From NCBI GenBank assembly GCA_013359265.1, contig JABWCD010000003.1:124001-188000 (forward strand): a stretch of DNA of 64,000 nt. The letters run 5' to 3'. Of this stretch, positions 43,078-52,093 are shown in pieces. Positions within the stretch are counted from its first letter, which is position 1. Every line of letters starts with the position of its first letter. The notes beneath the pieces were generated by a model. That model was not told the origin of the DNA and searched no databases. It saw only the letters and a program-made list of their open reading frames with translations. The stretch is from Candidatus Hydrogenedentota bacterium (lineage in GTDB: Bacteria; Hydrogenedentota; Hydrogenedentia; Hydrogenedentales; SLHB01). Both the position numbers and the translations under genes were made by a program.

Positions 43078-45492
43078 TCACAAGGAGGGGATCTGGCTTT
43101 TCGTCCGCGGCAAATCGTGCAGCGTGGGGTCGTCGACTTCGAGAAGTTTGAATCGGCCATCAACCTGGAGTTGGCGCCAGATCGCCAGCGGATCGATTTC
43201 CGCGGCCTGATTCAACAGGGTGCGCGCAGCGGTAAGTCTGCCCAGTTGGGCGTCGGCGGCGGCGCCCTCGTACAAGAGATCGAAACCGCCTTGCCCGTCA
43301 AGGAGCGCTTTGGTGTACGTGTCGGAGAGGACGCTCAATTCGTCGAGGTTCCAAAGTTGCGCCGCGAGGGCGTCACGCCGTTGGCGCGTGTCGAAGGAAT
43401 CGTGGGCGGCGAGGCTGCCTGACTTGAACTCCACGGCGATGCTATTGCGGTGCAGGTCTTCGGCAATCAAATCGATGGAGACCTGCATATCGCCATCGGA
43501 TTCGGCGAGGCTGATGAAATTCGCTACGTACTCCTGCGCCTTCTCGCGCTGTCCCGCGCGCGCGGCCGCACGGGCGGAGGTAAGCCATGCGCCGGCGTCG
43601 TTCGCGCCGTAGGCGCGCGCCAGTTCCGCGATGGACGCAGATTCGGCGGCATTGTCCTGACGGCGATAGGCTTCGGCGAGGGGTAAAAGCAGTCCGACAA
43701 CGGTTTTGTCGAACTCAGGGTCGAAATAGCGGCTGCCGGACTTGGCCGGAACGACGGCGTCGACGGGGCGGGACTCGTTCACGCCGTCGCGCGGGTAGTG
43801 CAACACGACGCCGTCCCGTTTACCGCGCGCGGTGAGCCATGCGGTCGACACGCCCGCAAAACAAACCGGGCTGCGTGTGAAATTGTCACGCATGAATTCC
43901 CAGAGCATGAGATCGAGAAAGTCGCTGTCGCGTACGGAACCGAGCTTCAGGCGAATGTTAAGTTCCGCGAATTCGTTGGGGCGTTCGAGGGGCCAGCGTT
44001 TCCAGGCCTCGACCGGTGGAAATTCGCCGGGGACATCGAGTCTTCCGGCGTACTTTCGGTGGAGGTGTTCCCTCCATTTCGATTGTTCGAACGCGTGGAC
44101 GGGTATGACGATGACGTCCTGACGCACGCCCCCGGAAATCTGTAGCGTTCGCAGCAGCGATGCGGTTCTCGAGTCGCCGACAACCAGCGCCGCGTCCGCC
44201 GCGCAGCTATCGAGTATATCCATGCCTACGGCGTCCGCCGTTACGCCATTCGTGGCGGGCAAGGATCGATATTGGAATACGAGCAAGACGATCGATGCGG
44301 CGAGTATCGCGATTGCGATCGAAATGGTCCGGCCCGGAACGCGAATCATCATGCGCGCGATCCAGGCGATCCCCCAGCCCGCGGCAACGCACACGCCCGC
44401 GTACGCGATTCCGGCGGCGGCCTGAGTGTCTCGCAGGACATACGGCGAGACGTGTTGATTGGTCAGCGCGGGCCAGAACGGTCCCATGGCGAGAAAGATC
44501 ATCGCCCAGGAGACGGCCGCGCCGCGCATGCCGCGGATAAATAGGGCGGTCAGGCCGGCGATCGTCGCACCGAGAATGCCCCAGGAGAATTGCGGCTGCA
44601 ACTCGAGCCCAAACCCGAATTGCGGCATGCCGTCCCCGATAGCTGGAAACGCGGTGTGCATAGCGTGCGCGGCGAATTCGGAGAGCGATTCGCCGGAAAT
44701 GAACGAATGGACCAGCGGAATACACGCCGTCAGCGCGAAACCGCCGAGCATCGGCGAGAAGATGCGCGTGACGCGCACGTGTTCACCCAACTCGCCGAGC
44801 GCGGCAAGCAACGCGACGAGGTACACAATGGCGAACGACGGATCGTTCGAAGACGCGAGCCCGAGCAACGCACCGGAGTAGAAGAGCCAGCGCGCGCCCG
44901 TGACGTGAATGGCGTGTTGCAGGAATCCGATGCCGATGAGCGCAAGTAGTACCGTCAGGACGGCGGGAGACGCACTGGTGCTAAGGCGCATCCAGGCCGG
45001 CGTGAACGCCAGAAAACTGCCTGCGGCGGCGCCGCAGAGCGCAATCGCCGCATCGGGAACTTTGCCGCGCAATGCCTGGGCCGTCACCGTCGCGAGCGCG
45101 CCGCACGAAAGGGCGCCTGCAACCACCGACGCGGCGACAGTGCACGACGCGCGGTCGAGGAAGGGAATGGCGACGAACGCGCGCGTGTACCAGAGGGAAA
45201 GCAGCGGCGCGCGATACGGAAAGCTGAGGTCGAGATAGGCGCCCTGCCACGGGCCGAAAACGACGCCGCCTTTGACCGCGAGGACGCTTGCGACGACGGC
45301 AACGACTGTCGCGACAATCGATGCCGTAACCAGCGGCCAACGCGGGTGCTCGGGGAACACAGCGCGAACCAGGTCGTCACCGGAAATCTCGGAACGACCG
45401 GCAGACGGCTCCGCGTCAAGGGATTCCAAGTTGTTATCAGTTGACACCGCAGAGGTGCTCCCGCCCCGCGAGCGACGGACGTAGTATAGCAT
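43078..45492 (-). CDS. DUF2723-like multi-pass membrane protein with periplasmic TPR-like tail
   Basis: About 804 residues from ATG 45492; GTG 45447 has a better GGGAG upstream and is equally possible. About 11 hydrophobic helices fill residues 40-430, beginning with a GT-C-like first loop (GPWQGAYLDLSFPYRAPLLS). VVGDSRTASLLRTLQISGGV then RQDVIVIPVH is a DUF2723-type soluble block, and helical repeats follow to the end (residues about 610-800). GT-C enzymes use lipid-linked sugars; no clear catalytic Asp pair is visible here. The next gene downstream on this strand is the TPR kinase, 61 bp away. Confidence 0.7.
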   Translation of the reverse strand: MLYYVRRSRGGSTSAVSTDNNLESLDAEPSAGRSEISGDDLVRAVFPEHPRWPLVTASIVATVVAVVASVLAVKGGVVFGPWQGAYLDLSFPYRAPLLSLWYTRAFVAIPFLDRASCTVAASVVAGALSCGALATVTAQALRGKVPDAAIALCGAAAGSFLAFTPAWMRLSTSASPAVLTVLLALIGIGFLQHAIHVTGARWLFYSGALLGLASSNDPSFAIVYLVALLAALGELGEHVRVTRIFSPMLGGFALTACIPLVHSFISGESLSEFAAHAMHTAFPAIGDGMPQFGFGLELQPQFSWGILGATIAGLTALFIRGMRGAAVSWAMIFLAMGPFWPALTNQHVSPYVLRDTQAAAGIAYAGVCVAAGWGIAWIARMMIRVPGRTISIAIAILAASIVLLVFQYRSLPATNGVTADAVGMDILDSCAADAALVVGDSRTASLLRTLQISGGVRQDVIVIPVHAFEQSKWREHLHRKYAGRLDVPGEFPPVEAWKRWPLERPNEFAELNIRLKLGSVRDSDFLDLMLWEFMRDNFTRSPVCFAGVSTAWLTARGKRDGVVLHYPRDGVNESRPVDAVVPAKSGSRYFDPEFDKTVVGLLLPLAEAYRRQDNAAESASIAELARAYGANDAGAWLTSARAAARAGQREKAQEYVANFISLAESDGDMQVSIDLIAEDLHRNSIAVEFKSGSLAAHDSFDTRQRRDALAAQLWNLDELSVLSDTYTKALLDGQGGFDLLYEGAAADAQLGRLTAARTLLNQAAEIDPLAIWRQLQVDGRFKLLEVDDPTLHDLPRTKSQIPSL

Positions 45493-45681
45493 AAGTAGCG
45501 TGAAATGAATAGCATGCGGCGCTTGTGGGGTATGGGGGCTGCCGACGGCCCAGGTCTGGTGCGTCGAATGAGCGCTGCTTCCAAAGGCTTGTGGCCGATC
45601 TCGCGGCGCGCTTATGGTTGCCAACCAAGGGGAGGTTATAGGAGGATTCCGGCTTCTTTCGTTCCAAAGCGGAGTTTCGAC

Positions 45682-46605
45682 ATGCGAGTCAAATTGGGGA
45701 TTAGTACCGGGTTCGCAATAAACCGGTTTCCGGAGCCCGACGACTGGGTGGGAATCGTGGCGGACGAGTTGGGACTGGATACTGTGCAGTTTACGGCGGA
45801 CCTGCTGAACCCGTTCCTGCCGGGGGACCTCGTCGCGCGGGAGGTGGAGACGATCGCCGGGCTGTGCGCGCGGAAAGGCGTTCGCGTGCAGACCACGTTT
45901 ACGTCGCAGTTCACCCGCGTCAACCACCTGATGCACCCGAACTCCGAGGTGCAACGGGTGTGGATCGATTGGTTCAAGAAGTTTTTCAAGATATCGCGCG
46001 ACCTGGGGGCCGAGGGGGCGGGCAGCCACTTCGGGATCATGAGCGTGCGCGACAACGCGGACCCTGCGATGCGCGAGAAGCGGATCGGTCAGGCGGTCGA
46101 CGCGTGGCGCGACTTGTCCGTGTTCGGCGCGGAAATTGGGTTGAAGTACCTGTTGTTCGAACCGATGTCCGTCCCGCGCGAGGTGGCGGAGACCATCACG
46201 GCTACCGAAGACGTTTTGCGGCGGTGCGCGGACGGTTTTGCGATTCCGATGCGGGCGTGCCTCGACGTGGACCACGGGGATTTGCAGTCCACCGATCCGC
46301 GCGACACAGACCCGCACGCGTGGATTCGCGCGTTTGGCACGGTGTCGCCGTGCATTCACATCAAGCAGAGTCTACGCGATAAGGGCGGGCACTATCCGTT
46401 CACGGCGAAGTACAACGAGCAGGGAAAGATCGTGCCGGAGGAAATCCTCGCGACAATGCGGGAGTCGGGAATCGACGAGTGCACCCTGCTGCTCGAGATC
46501 AGCCACCGCGAACGGTGGCCCACGGATTATACGGTGGTGTCGGATTTGAAGGAGTCGGTCGAATATTGGCGGCCCGCAGTAGAAGCGGCAAGCCACATTA
46601 ATTAG
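45682..46605 (+). CDS. Sugar phosphate isomerase/epimerase-like TIM barrel protein
   Basis: 307 residues from ATG 45682; the frame extends upstream but that part lacks a start signal. AP-endonuclease-2-like barrel: LGISTGFAINRFPEPDDWVG, TVQFTADLLNPFLPG, GSHFGIMSV, LKYLLFEPMSV, MRACLDVDHGDLQS, CIHIKQSLRDKGGHYPFTAK and CTLLLEISHRERW. The Glu, Asp, His and Glu in the last blocks are the usual metal ligands. The HIKQS-GGHYPFTAKYN segment is typical of enzymes acting on tetrose or pentose phosphates (erythrulose-phosphate epimerase-like). The substrate is uncertain. Confidence 0.85.
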   Translation: MRVKLGISTGFAINRFPEPDDWVGIVADELGLDTVQFTADLLNPFLPGDLVAREVETIAGLCARKGVRVQTTFTSQFTRVNHLMHPNSEVQRVWIDWFKKFFKISRDLGAEGAGSHFGIMSVRDNADPAMREKRIGQAVDAWRDLSVFGAEIGLKYLLFEPMSVPREVAETITATEDVLRRCADGFAIPMRACLDVDHGDLQSTDPRDTDPHAWIRAFGTVSPCIHIKQSLRDKGGHYPFTAKYNEQGKIVPEEILATMRESGIDECTLLLEISHRERWPTDYTVVSDLKESVEYWRPAVEAASHIN

Positions 46606-46650
46606 GGACAGCCACCTATTATTTCATCAAATAATAGGTGGCTGTCCCTA
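46603..46650. terminator. 22-bp perfect palindrome filling the gap between convergent stop codons
   Basis: Arms 46603-46624 and 46629-46650, exact complements, loop CATC. The left arm begins with the TAG stop of the isomerase gene. The right arm ends one base before the SpoIIM-like stop at 46652. It is probably a bidirectional terminator; the GGGACAGCCACCT text is also typical of REP elements of RAYT transposases. Confidence 0.85.
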
Positions 46651-46651
46651 G

Positions 46652-47656
46652 TTAAATCTCTTCCTTCACCCAGCGGCCGGATAGGGCGAAGTAGGAGGCG
46701 AGCAGTATGAGTTCGATGCTGCCGAAGGCGATCTTGACCCAGTACGGAACGACCGGTTCGTGGTATTGCGAGAACCATGCTTCGATGATCGCTGCCCATA
46801 CGAGCATGAGCGATACGCCGAACACGAGCGTGACGAGGTCGGGCGTAATCTCGCGTAGCCTTCCGCGCAACGAAATACGCGATCCCCATCCGATCATCGC
46901 GCGGCCAAGCAGGATTCCGCCTTGGCCCGCGAGCAGTATTGCGGGAATCTCGAACGCGCCGTGCGGCAGGAGCCATGCGACGAGGAAGGTGCCTTCGCCG
47001 GCGAGGAAGTAATCGACGGTGACCGCGCCAAGCAGCACGCCATTGATAAAAAGCAGCAGCACGGTGCCGATGCCCCAGGAAATCCCGAACCCCATTGCGC
47101 GGATTGACACGCTGACGTTGTTTTGTATGTAGAAACTCGTGCCCTGCGCCTTGGTGCCCGCGCGCAGATCGAAGGCGCGCTCTCTTTCTTCGATGCGCAC
47201 GCGTTCGCGCGGATCCATTCTGAGGTGTGGGTACGGCAGGAGCACGTCCTTCGCCCCGGGATCGAAGGCGAGCGCGCCGCCGCCGAGCATCATGCCCGCG
47301 AGTGTGATAGCTGTGGATAGCATGAACGCCCAGCCGTGTTTGCGGAACGTTTTCGGCAACGTGACAAACAGCCAGTAGACCGGCGCGAGCCGGTGCGGGC
47401 GCCCGCGGACTTCGTGAATGTGTCCGTATGCGCGGCTGACCACGCTTTCGAGGTAGCGGGTGAGATCGGGTTCGGAGGCAAACGTTTTCAACTTGGCGAG
47501 ATCCGTGGAAGCGCGTTCGTAGAGGTAGTGCAGGCGCCGCGCCGCCAGCAGATCGGGCTCGTAGGTCGAGTCCTGCTCCATGCGCTCGAGCGACTTCTCG
47601 AGTTCGGCCCAGTAGGGGCGCTCATCGCGGAGAAAGCGCTGGAGATCGATGATCAT
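46652..47656 (-). CDS. SpoIIM-like (stage II sporulation protein M family) membrane protein
   Basis: 334 residues from ATG 47656 (GGAG upstream). N-terminal helical cytosolic part (LQRFLRDERPYWAELEKSLE, RRLHYLYERASTDLAKL), then about six membrane helices including GILLGRAMIGW and SFYIQNNVSVSIRAMGFGIS. SpoIIM-family proteins in non-sporulators are usually found next to RDD and MoxR/DUF58 genes, as here. Role unknown, likely envelope. Confidence 0.85.
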   Translation of the reverse strand: MIIDLQRFLRDERPYWAELEKSLERMEQDSTYEPDLLAARRLHYLYERASTDLAKLKTFASEPDLTRYLESVVSRAYGHIHEVRGRPHRLAPVYWLFVTLPKTFRKHGWAFMLSTAITLAGMMLGGGALAFDPGAKDVLLPYPHLRMDPRERVRIEERERAFDLRAGTKAQGTSFYIQNNVSVSIRAMGFGISWGIGTVLLLFINGVLLGAVTVDYFLAGEGTFLVAWLLPHGAFEIPAILLAGQGGILLGRAMIGWGSRISLRGRLREITPDLVTLVFGVSLMLVWAAIIEAWFSQYHEPVVPYWVKIAFGSIELILLASYFALSGRWVKEEI

Positions 47657-47978
47657 CGAGAACGCTCCGGGACGGCGGTGGTGAGTCGACAATTTTGGAT
47701 TTTGGATTTTGGATTAGGGATTAAGGCGATCGACGAAGCAACGGACCTTGCGCAGATCCGCACCAGGTGAAAGGACGTAAACGACAAAAGGAACGTAAAC
47801 GATTTGAGCCCGAGAAGAAAGGCCGATAACGGACTCATCGAGACCGTGTGAGCGTGAAAGCACCCAGGTGACGCATGGAGCGCGGATCGGGTGGATTCTT
47901 CAATCCAGAATCGAAAATCCAAAATGCAAAAAGAGCGGGCCCGATCGCCCGACTTCTCGAATTGCGCAACCCTCTTCA
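47657..47978. other. Intergenic region with tandem TTTTGGAT and GGACGTAAA repeats
   Basis: 47692-47720 holds TTTTGGATTTTGGATTTTGG followed by ATTAGGGATTA. 47768-47801 holds GAAAGGACGTAAACGACAAA then GGAACGTAAACGA. 47900-47928 reads ATCCAGAATCGAAAATCCAA, a minus-strand copy of the TTTTGGAT motif. No gene was recognised. Confidence 0.6.
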
Positions 47979-49325
47979 TCAGATGAGTTGCCTTTGCTTA
48001 ACATTGGTGTATTGCGTGACGATTTCGGCGCACATGCGCTCGTTGTCGAGCAGGAAGAAGCCAACGCCCATGCGTTGTAGCACGCGATCGACTTCGCGAA
48101 GATCGTGCCACATCATGTGCCCAGCCAAATGCTGGTAAATGTCGGCTTGCGTCTCGACGTTGGGATCGGTGAACAGCGGGCGCACGCCGGGCGGTGTCAT
48201 CATGCCGACGAGGCACAGGTGTTGGCGCCGCACCATCTCGATGTTTCTAGCGAAGCTTTCCTTGAGGACGGTGTCGTCAAGATTGGTAAGAAACAACAGC
48301 ATCGCGCGGCGGCGCAGGCGCAAACGCAGGAACGTAAACAACTCGTCGAAATCGGGATTGACGAGTTGCGGCTCGAGCGTATAGAGCGCGTCGCGGCAGG
48401 CGTTGAAGTGGGCCTGGCCCGTCTTCGCGCGGACGAAGCTGTGAATCCTGTCGCCGAAGGTGACGAGGCCGAAGAGATCGCCCTGGCGTTCGGCAACCAT
48501 GCCCAGGATGAGGGACGCGGTGATGAACCGTTCCAGATAGCTCACGTCGCCTTCGGTCCCGTTGGTCGTCATGTGGACGGTGCGCGCGCTGAGGCGCGAT
48601 GTGTCGACGACGACATAGACCTCCTGCGTGCGTTCGAGTTGAAACATCTTCGTGATGGGCCGGCCGCGCTTCGCGGTCGCTTTCCAGTGTACGTCTTCGA
48701 AGCTGTCGCCGGGAATGTATTCGCGCAGCTTTTCGAACTCGCGGCCTTGCCCGACCTGGCGTTGTGCGTGGATGCCAAAGGAGCCGCGGTTCAAGAAGAT
48801 GGCCGCGAGCCTGCGGCGTTCGCTCAGCAGGTTCGGATACACGCGCAATTCCGAACGCACGCGCCGCGATCCGCGAACGCCCCACAAGCCGAGCGGCGAC
48901 ACGCCCTCGACGTAAACCGTATCGAGCACGTAGTTGCCACGGCGGACGGGGGTGATCGGCCAATTTATGCGCGCAGCGGCGGCGCCCGCGGGCGCGATGG
49001 TTTGCAGGTCGGGTCGCTCCGTCACGATTTCGCGGGGGAACGCGAGCCCGACGCGCAGCAAATGCTCGCGCGCCGTATCGTTGTGGATCGTGATGGGCAC
49101 TTCGCCTTCGCGGTCTTTGGTAAGACGCACGATCTCCGGTACCTCGAACCCGATGCCGCGCAGCCGCCCGTACGACAGCGCCGCGTCAATCAGTGTGACG
49201 ACGGCCAGCCCGCCGATCAGCGCGAACGCGACGCCGAGCGCGGCCGGTTCCGCGACGGCGATAAACGCGAACGGCAACGCGACGATCGCGATCCAGAACA
49301 GGAGCCGTGTACGCGGAACTATCAT
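47979..49325 (-). CDS. DUF58-domain protein
   Basis: 448 residues. Two N-terminal membrane helices (about 8-50), then a beta-sandwich, then the DUF58 block: GREFEKLREYIPGDSFEDVH, WKATAKRGRPITKMFQLERT, VVDTSRLSAR, which is a vWA-like domain. It partners with MoxR ATPases in the MRP pathway. Its start overlaps the end of the MoxR gene by 4 bases. Confidence 0.92.
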   Translation of the reverse strand: MIVPRTRLLFWIAIVALPFAFIAVAEPAALGVAFALIGGLAVVTLIDAALSYGRLRGIGFEVPEIVRLTKDREGEVPITIHNDTAREHLLRVGLAFPREIVTERPDLQTIAPAGAAAARINWPITPVRRGNYVLDTVYVEGVSPLGLWGVRGSRRVRSELRVYPNLLSERRRLAAIFLNRGSFGIHAQRQVGQGREFEKLREYIPGDSFEDVHWKATAKRGRPITKMFQLERTQEVYVVVDTSRLSARTVHMTTNGTEGDVSYLERFITASLILGMVAERQGDLFGLVTFGDRIHSFVRAKTGQAHFNACRDALYTLEPQLVNPDFDELFTFLRLRLRRRAMLLFLTNLDDTVLKESFARNIEMVRRQHLCLVGMMTPPGVRPLFTDPNVETQADIYQHLAGHMMWHDLREVDRVLQRMGVGFFLLDNERMCAEIVTQYTNVKQRQLI

Positions 49326-50287
49326 CGTGGCACCGCGACTTCTTCGAGAATGCGGGTTATCACTTCGGGCACGGTCAATCCTTCGATTTCGAATTCGGGC
49401 CGCAGGATGAGGCGGTGCTCCATGACCGGCGGCGTCATGTCCTTGATGTCGTCGGGCGTAACGAAGTCGCGTGCGTTCATCGCGGCCTGAACGCGCGAGG
49501 ACAGGAGAATCGATTGCGTAGCGCGCGGGCCGGCGCCGACGAGAATGCTGTTGTGCGTGCGCGTCTTGCGCACGATGTCCACGACGTAGCCGACGAGTTC
49601 TTCGCGCACGGTGACGTGACCGAGGTAGCCGCGCACCCGCGTGAGGTCGTCCGCGGTCATGACGGGTTTGACTTTGCCCGCGGCGAGCGTCGCTTCGGGC
49701 GAATCCGTGCCGAGCGTGCGCGCCGCAAGGGAAAGTTCCTCGTCGCGCGAGGGACAGCCCATCGATATTTTAAGCATGAAGCGGTCTTTCTGCGCCTCGG
49801 GAAGCGGATAGGTGCCTTCGTATTCGATCGGGTTCTGCGTCGCGAAGACGGTGAAATTGTCGGGCAGCATGTGTGTGTCGCGATCGATGGTGACGCGGCG
49901 CTCCTGCATTGCCTGAAGCAGCGCGGACTGCGTCTTCGCCGGCGCGCGATTGATTTCGTCCGCGAGCAGAAAGGTTGTGAAAACCGGCCCCTTCAACAGC
50001 GTGAACTGATTCTGCTGGAGGTTGAACACATTGGTGCCGGTGATATCCGCGGGCATGAGATCGGGCGTGAATTGGATGCGTGAAAAGTCGCACCCGAGCA
50101 CGTGCGCGAGCGTGCGCACGAGGAGAGTCTTCGCGACGCCGGGCACGCCCTCGACCAGCGCGTGGTGGTTCGTGAAGATCGCAATGAGCGACTTCTGCAC
50201 CACGTCGTCCTGGCCGATGATGACCTTCGCGACTTCCTGCCGCGTGCGAGTGAGCAACTCTTTAAGATGGTCCAGTTCCGCTTGCAC
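49322..50287 (-). CDS. MoxR family AAA+ ATPase
   Basis: 321 residues from GTG 50287. Walker A EGVPGVAKTLLVRTLAHVL, TPDLMPADITGTNVF, Walker B LLADEINRAPAKTQSALLQA, MQERRVTIDRDTHMLPDNF, sensor 1 ATQNPIEYEGTYPLPEAQKD, sensor 2 and lid in VGAGPRATQSILLSSR. Co-transcribed with DUF58. MoxR proteins are chaperone-like ATPases that mature or regulate protein complexes. Confidence 0.96.
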   Translation of the reverse strand: MQAELDHLKELLTRTRQEVAKVIIGQDDVVQKSLIAIFTNHHALVEGVPGVAKTLLVRTLAHVLGCDFSRIQFTPDLMPADITGTNVFNLQQNQFTLLKGPVFTTFLLADEINRAPAKTQSALLQAMQERRVTIDRDTHMLPDNFTVFATQNPIEYEGTYPLPEAQKDRFMLKISMGCPSRDEELSLAARTLGTDSPEATLAAGKVKPVMTADDLTRVRGYLGHVTVREELVGYVVDIVRKTRTHNSILVGAGPRATQSILLSSRVQAAMNARDFVTPDDIKDMTPPVMEHRLILRPEFEIEGLTVPEVITRILEEVAVPR

Positions 50288-50617
50288 CGTGTTCTCCTTG
50301 GTAGACGGCCGTATTCAGCACCAATGCCAGTCAATCGTAATCGTCCGCGTCGTCGCAGTCGAATCGCGCAAGTTCAATGGGAGCAATGAGACCAATAGGA
50401 GCAGTGAGACCCAAAAGCTCGGTCGAATGCTCGGGCTCGCGTGTGAAGCCCATTGGTCAGATGGCTCCGCGTTGTCGACAATCTCGCAATGCGAGGAACT
50501 GTCGCGGAGAATTGGTCCTGTAAAACGATCGAATCACGCACGTCACAGTTGCGGGTGCGGAATCGTCGCGCTCGCGATCGTCCGATGCGTCCCATTGCTT
50601 TCGTTCTCACAACAACC
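50288..50617. other. Intergenic region with GGGAGCAATGAGACC repeat
   Basis: 50377-50412 holds TGGGAGCAATGAGACCAATA then GGAGCAGTGAGACC. Similar units are near 15590. No gene was recognised in the remaining sequence. Confidence 0.5.
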
Positions 50618-52093
50618 TCACCCCAACCGATGTCTCGAAAATGCCGCGCATATCTCCTTGTACGCGCGCACCACGTCGCGTTGTTTCGCGGGCACGCTGT
50701 CCTCGCGGAGCAGAATCGCCTTCGCGTCGCGGATCGATTCGGCGAGATCGGCGGAGCGGTGGCTAAACGATTTTTCCCACTCGGCGAGGCAGGTGCGCAG
50801 GACTTGCGTCGAGGGCACGCTTCGCTTCAACAGGTTCGTGAAACCGGACGCGCTGTCCTTGCCGACGTAGGCATAGGCATCCGTAGGCAGCGCGTCGTGG
50901 AACGGCGGGACGAGCGGTTGGCCGTTCTTCCAAATATAGAGCAAGGCAATGAGGATGAGGGTTGCGACGACCCCCTGCAATCGGTATTGCCACAGCAGGG
51001 ACGCCAGGCCGCGCGTGCGCTCCGTACCGAGCGTGACCTCGTCGAACACGATCGCCGGATTTGCCCCGGCCAGCCACGCGATCAGATCGGGATGGCGTTC
51101 CGCGCGCATCGCTTCGTTGCTGAGGAGGTAGGCGTCCGCGACCAGCACCAGCGTGCCTTCGCCTACCGGGCGTTCAATAACCACAGACTTTTCGCCAACG
51201 GAGTAAATTGCGCGCCATTCCTCTGACGACGGAGCGAAGCGCAACGTCGTGCGCACCGGGAGTTGCTCGGGCACCGGCGCGTCGATTGCGCGGCGCGCGG
51301 TTTTGGATTTGAACGTGTTCGTTAACGGGTCGGGCTCGAGGCTGTCGAACTGAAGTTGCACGCCCCACTGTTTGTCCCAACTGACCGTCCGCGGCATAAA
51401 GGCCTCATATTCCGCGTAGCGGTCCCGATTGCGCTTTTCATCCTCGCCGTCTTTTTCGTCCTGTTTTTCTTTTTCCTGTTCCTCTTTGTTCGAGGTGTCG
51501 TCCGCATTGGGTTTGTCCGGCAACTCGATAATCGTTTCTTCTCGCTTCTTATCGTTTGCGCCGGCCGGTTCGGCTTCGGGTTTCTCCGTTTCCGGACCCT
51601 TCTCGGCTTTCTGATCGCCGACGGACTCTTCGTCGTCCTTCTTCGCGGGCTTGCGGCGCCAGCGTTCGTCCATGCGCTCCTGGAAATCCTTGTCCATTTT
51701 TTCGCGATACGAGACATCCATGACGACAGGTGCGAACGAAATGACTACGCGGCCGCCCCGCGCCATGACGTCATCGAGCGCTTCGGCGAGGCCGGCCTCG
51801 ATTTCCTGCGTGCCGACGAACCCGAAGGTCATCCCGTTTAGAAACAGGGTGACCGCGCGGTTTCGCGCGAGCCGATCGAGCGGTTCGATGTTGCGCGTAA
51901 CGTGGACGCCGCGAACGGAATGCATCGCTTCGAAGAGCGCCTTCGTACCTAGGGGGTCCGCGCGGTACGACGAATACGGCGCGTAGACGTCGCCGCGCGA
52001 GTACCGCGCGAGGAACAGCGTCGCCGCGCCGTACGCGAACCCGGCGATGACCAGAAGCAATGCGAGCAGGTATAGCCTATTGCTGTTTCGCAA
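50618..52093 (-). CDS. DUF4350-domain membrane protein
   Basis: 491 residues from TTG 52093, chosen for GAGAGGA 8 bases upstream, overlapping the DUF4129 gene end by 17 bases. N-terminal membrane helix (LYLLALLLVIAGFAYGAATL), a DUF4350 globular part (APYSSYRADPLGTKALFEAM, VVISFAPVVMD), a Lys/Glu/Asp-rich low-complexity insert (about 160-250), more of the domain (GEGTLVLVADAYLLSNEAMR), a second helix (QGVVATLILIALLYIW), and a helical end. DUF4350 proteins belong to the MoxR-DUF58 clusters and may sense or bind envelope ligands. The charged insert is unusually long. Confidence 0.85.
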   Translation of the reverse strand: MRNSNRLYLLALLLVIAGFAYGAATLFLARYSRGDVYAPYSSYRADPLGTKALFEAMHSVRGVHVTRNIEPLDRLARNRAVTLFLNGMTFGFVGTQEIEAGLAEALDDVMARGGRVVISFAPVVMDVSYREKMDKDFQERMDERWRRKPAKKDDEESVGDQKAEKGPETEKPEAEPAGANDKKREETIIELPDKPNADDTSNKEEQEKEKQDEKDGEDEKRNRDRYAEYEAFMPRTVSWDKQWGVQLQFDSLEPDPLTNTFKSKTARRAIDAPVPEQLPVRTTLRFAPSSEEWRAIYSVGEKSVVIERPVGEGTLVLVADAYLLSNEAMRAERHPDLIAWLAGANPAIVFDEVTLGTERTRGLASLLWQYRLQGVVATLILIALLYIWKNGQPLVPPFHDALPTDAYAYVGKDSASGFTNLLKRSVPSTQVLRTCLAEWEKSFSHRSADLAESIRDAKAILLREDSVPAKQRDVVRAYKEICAAFSRHRLG

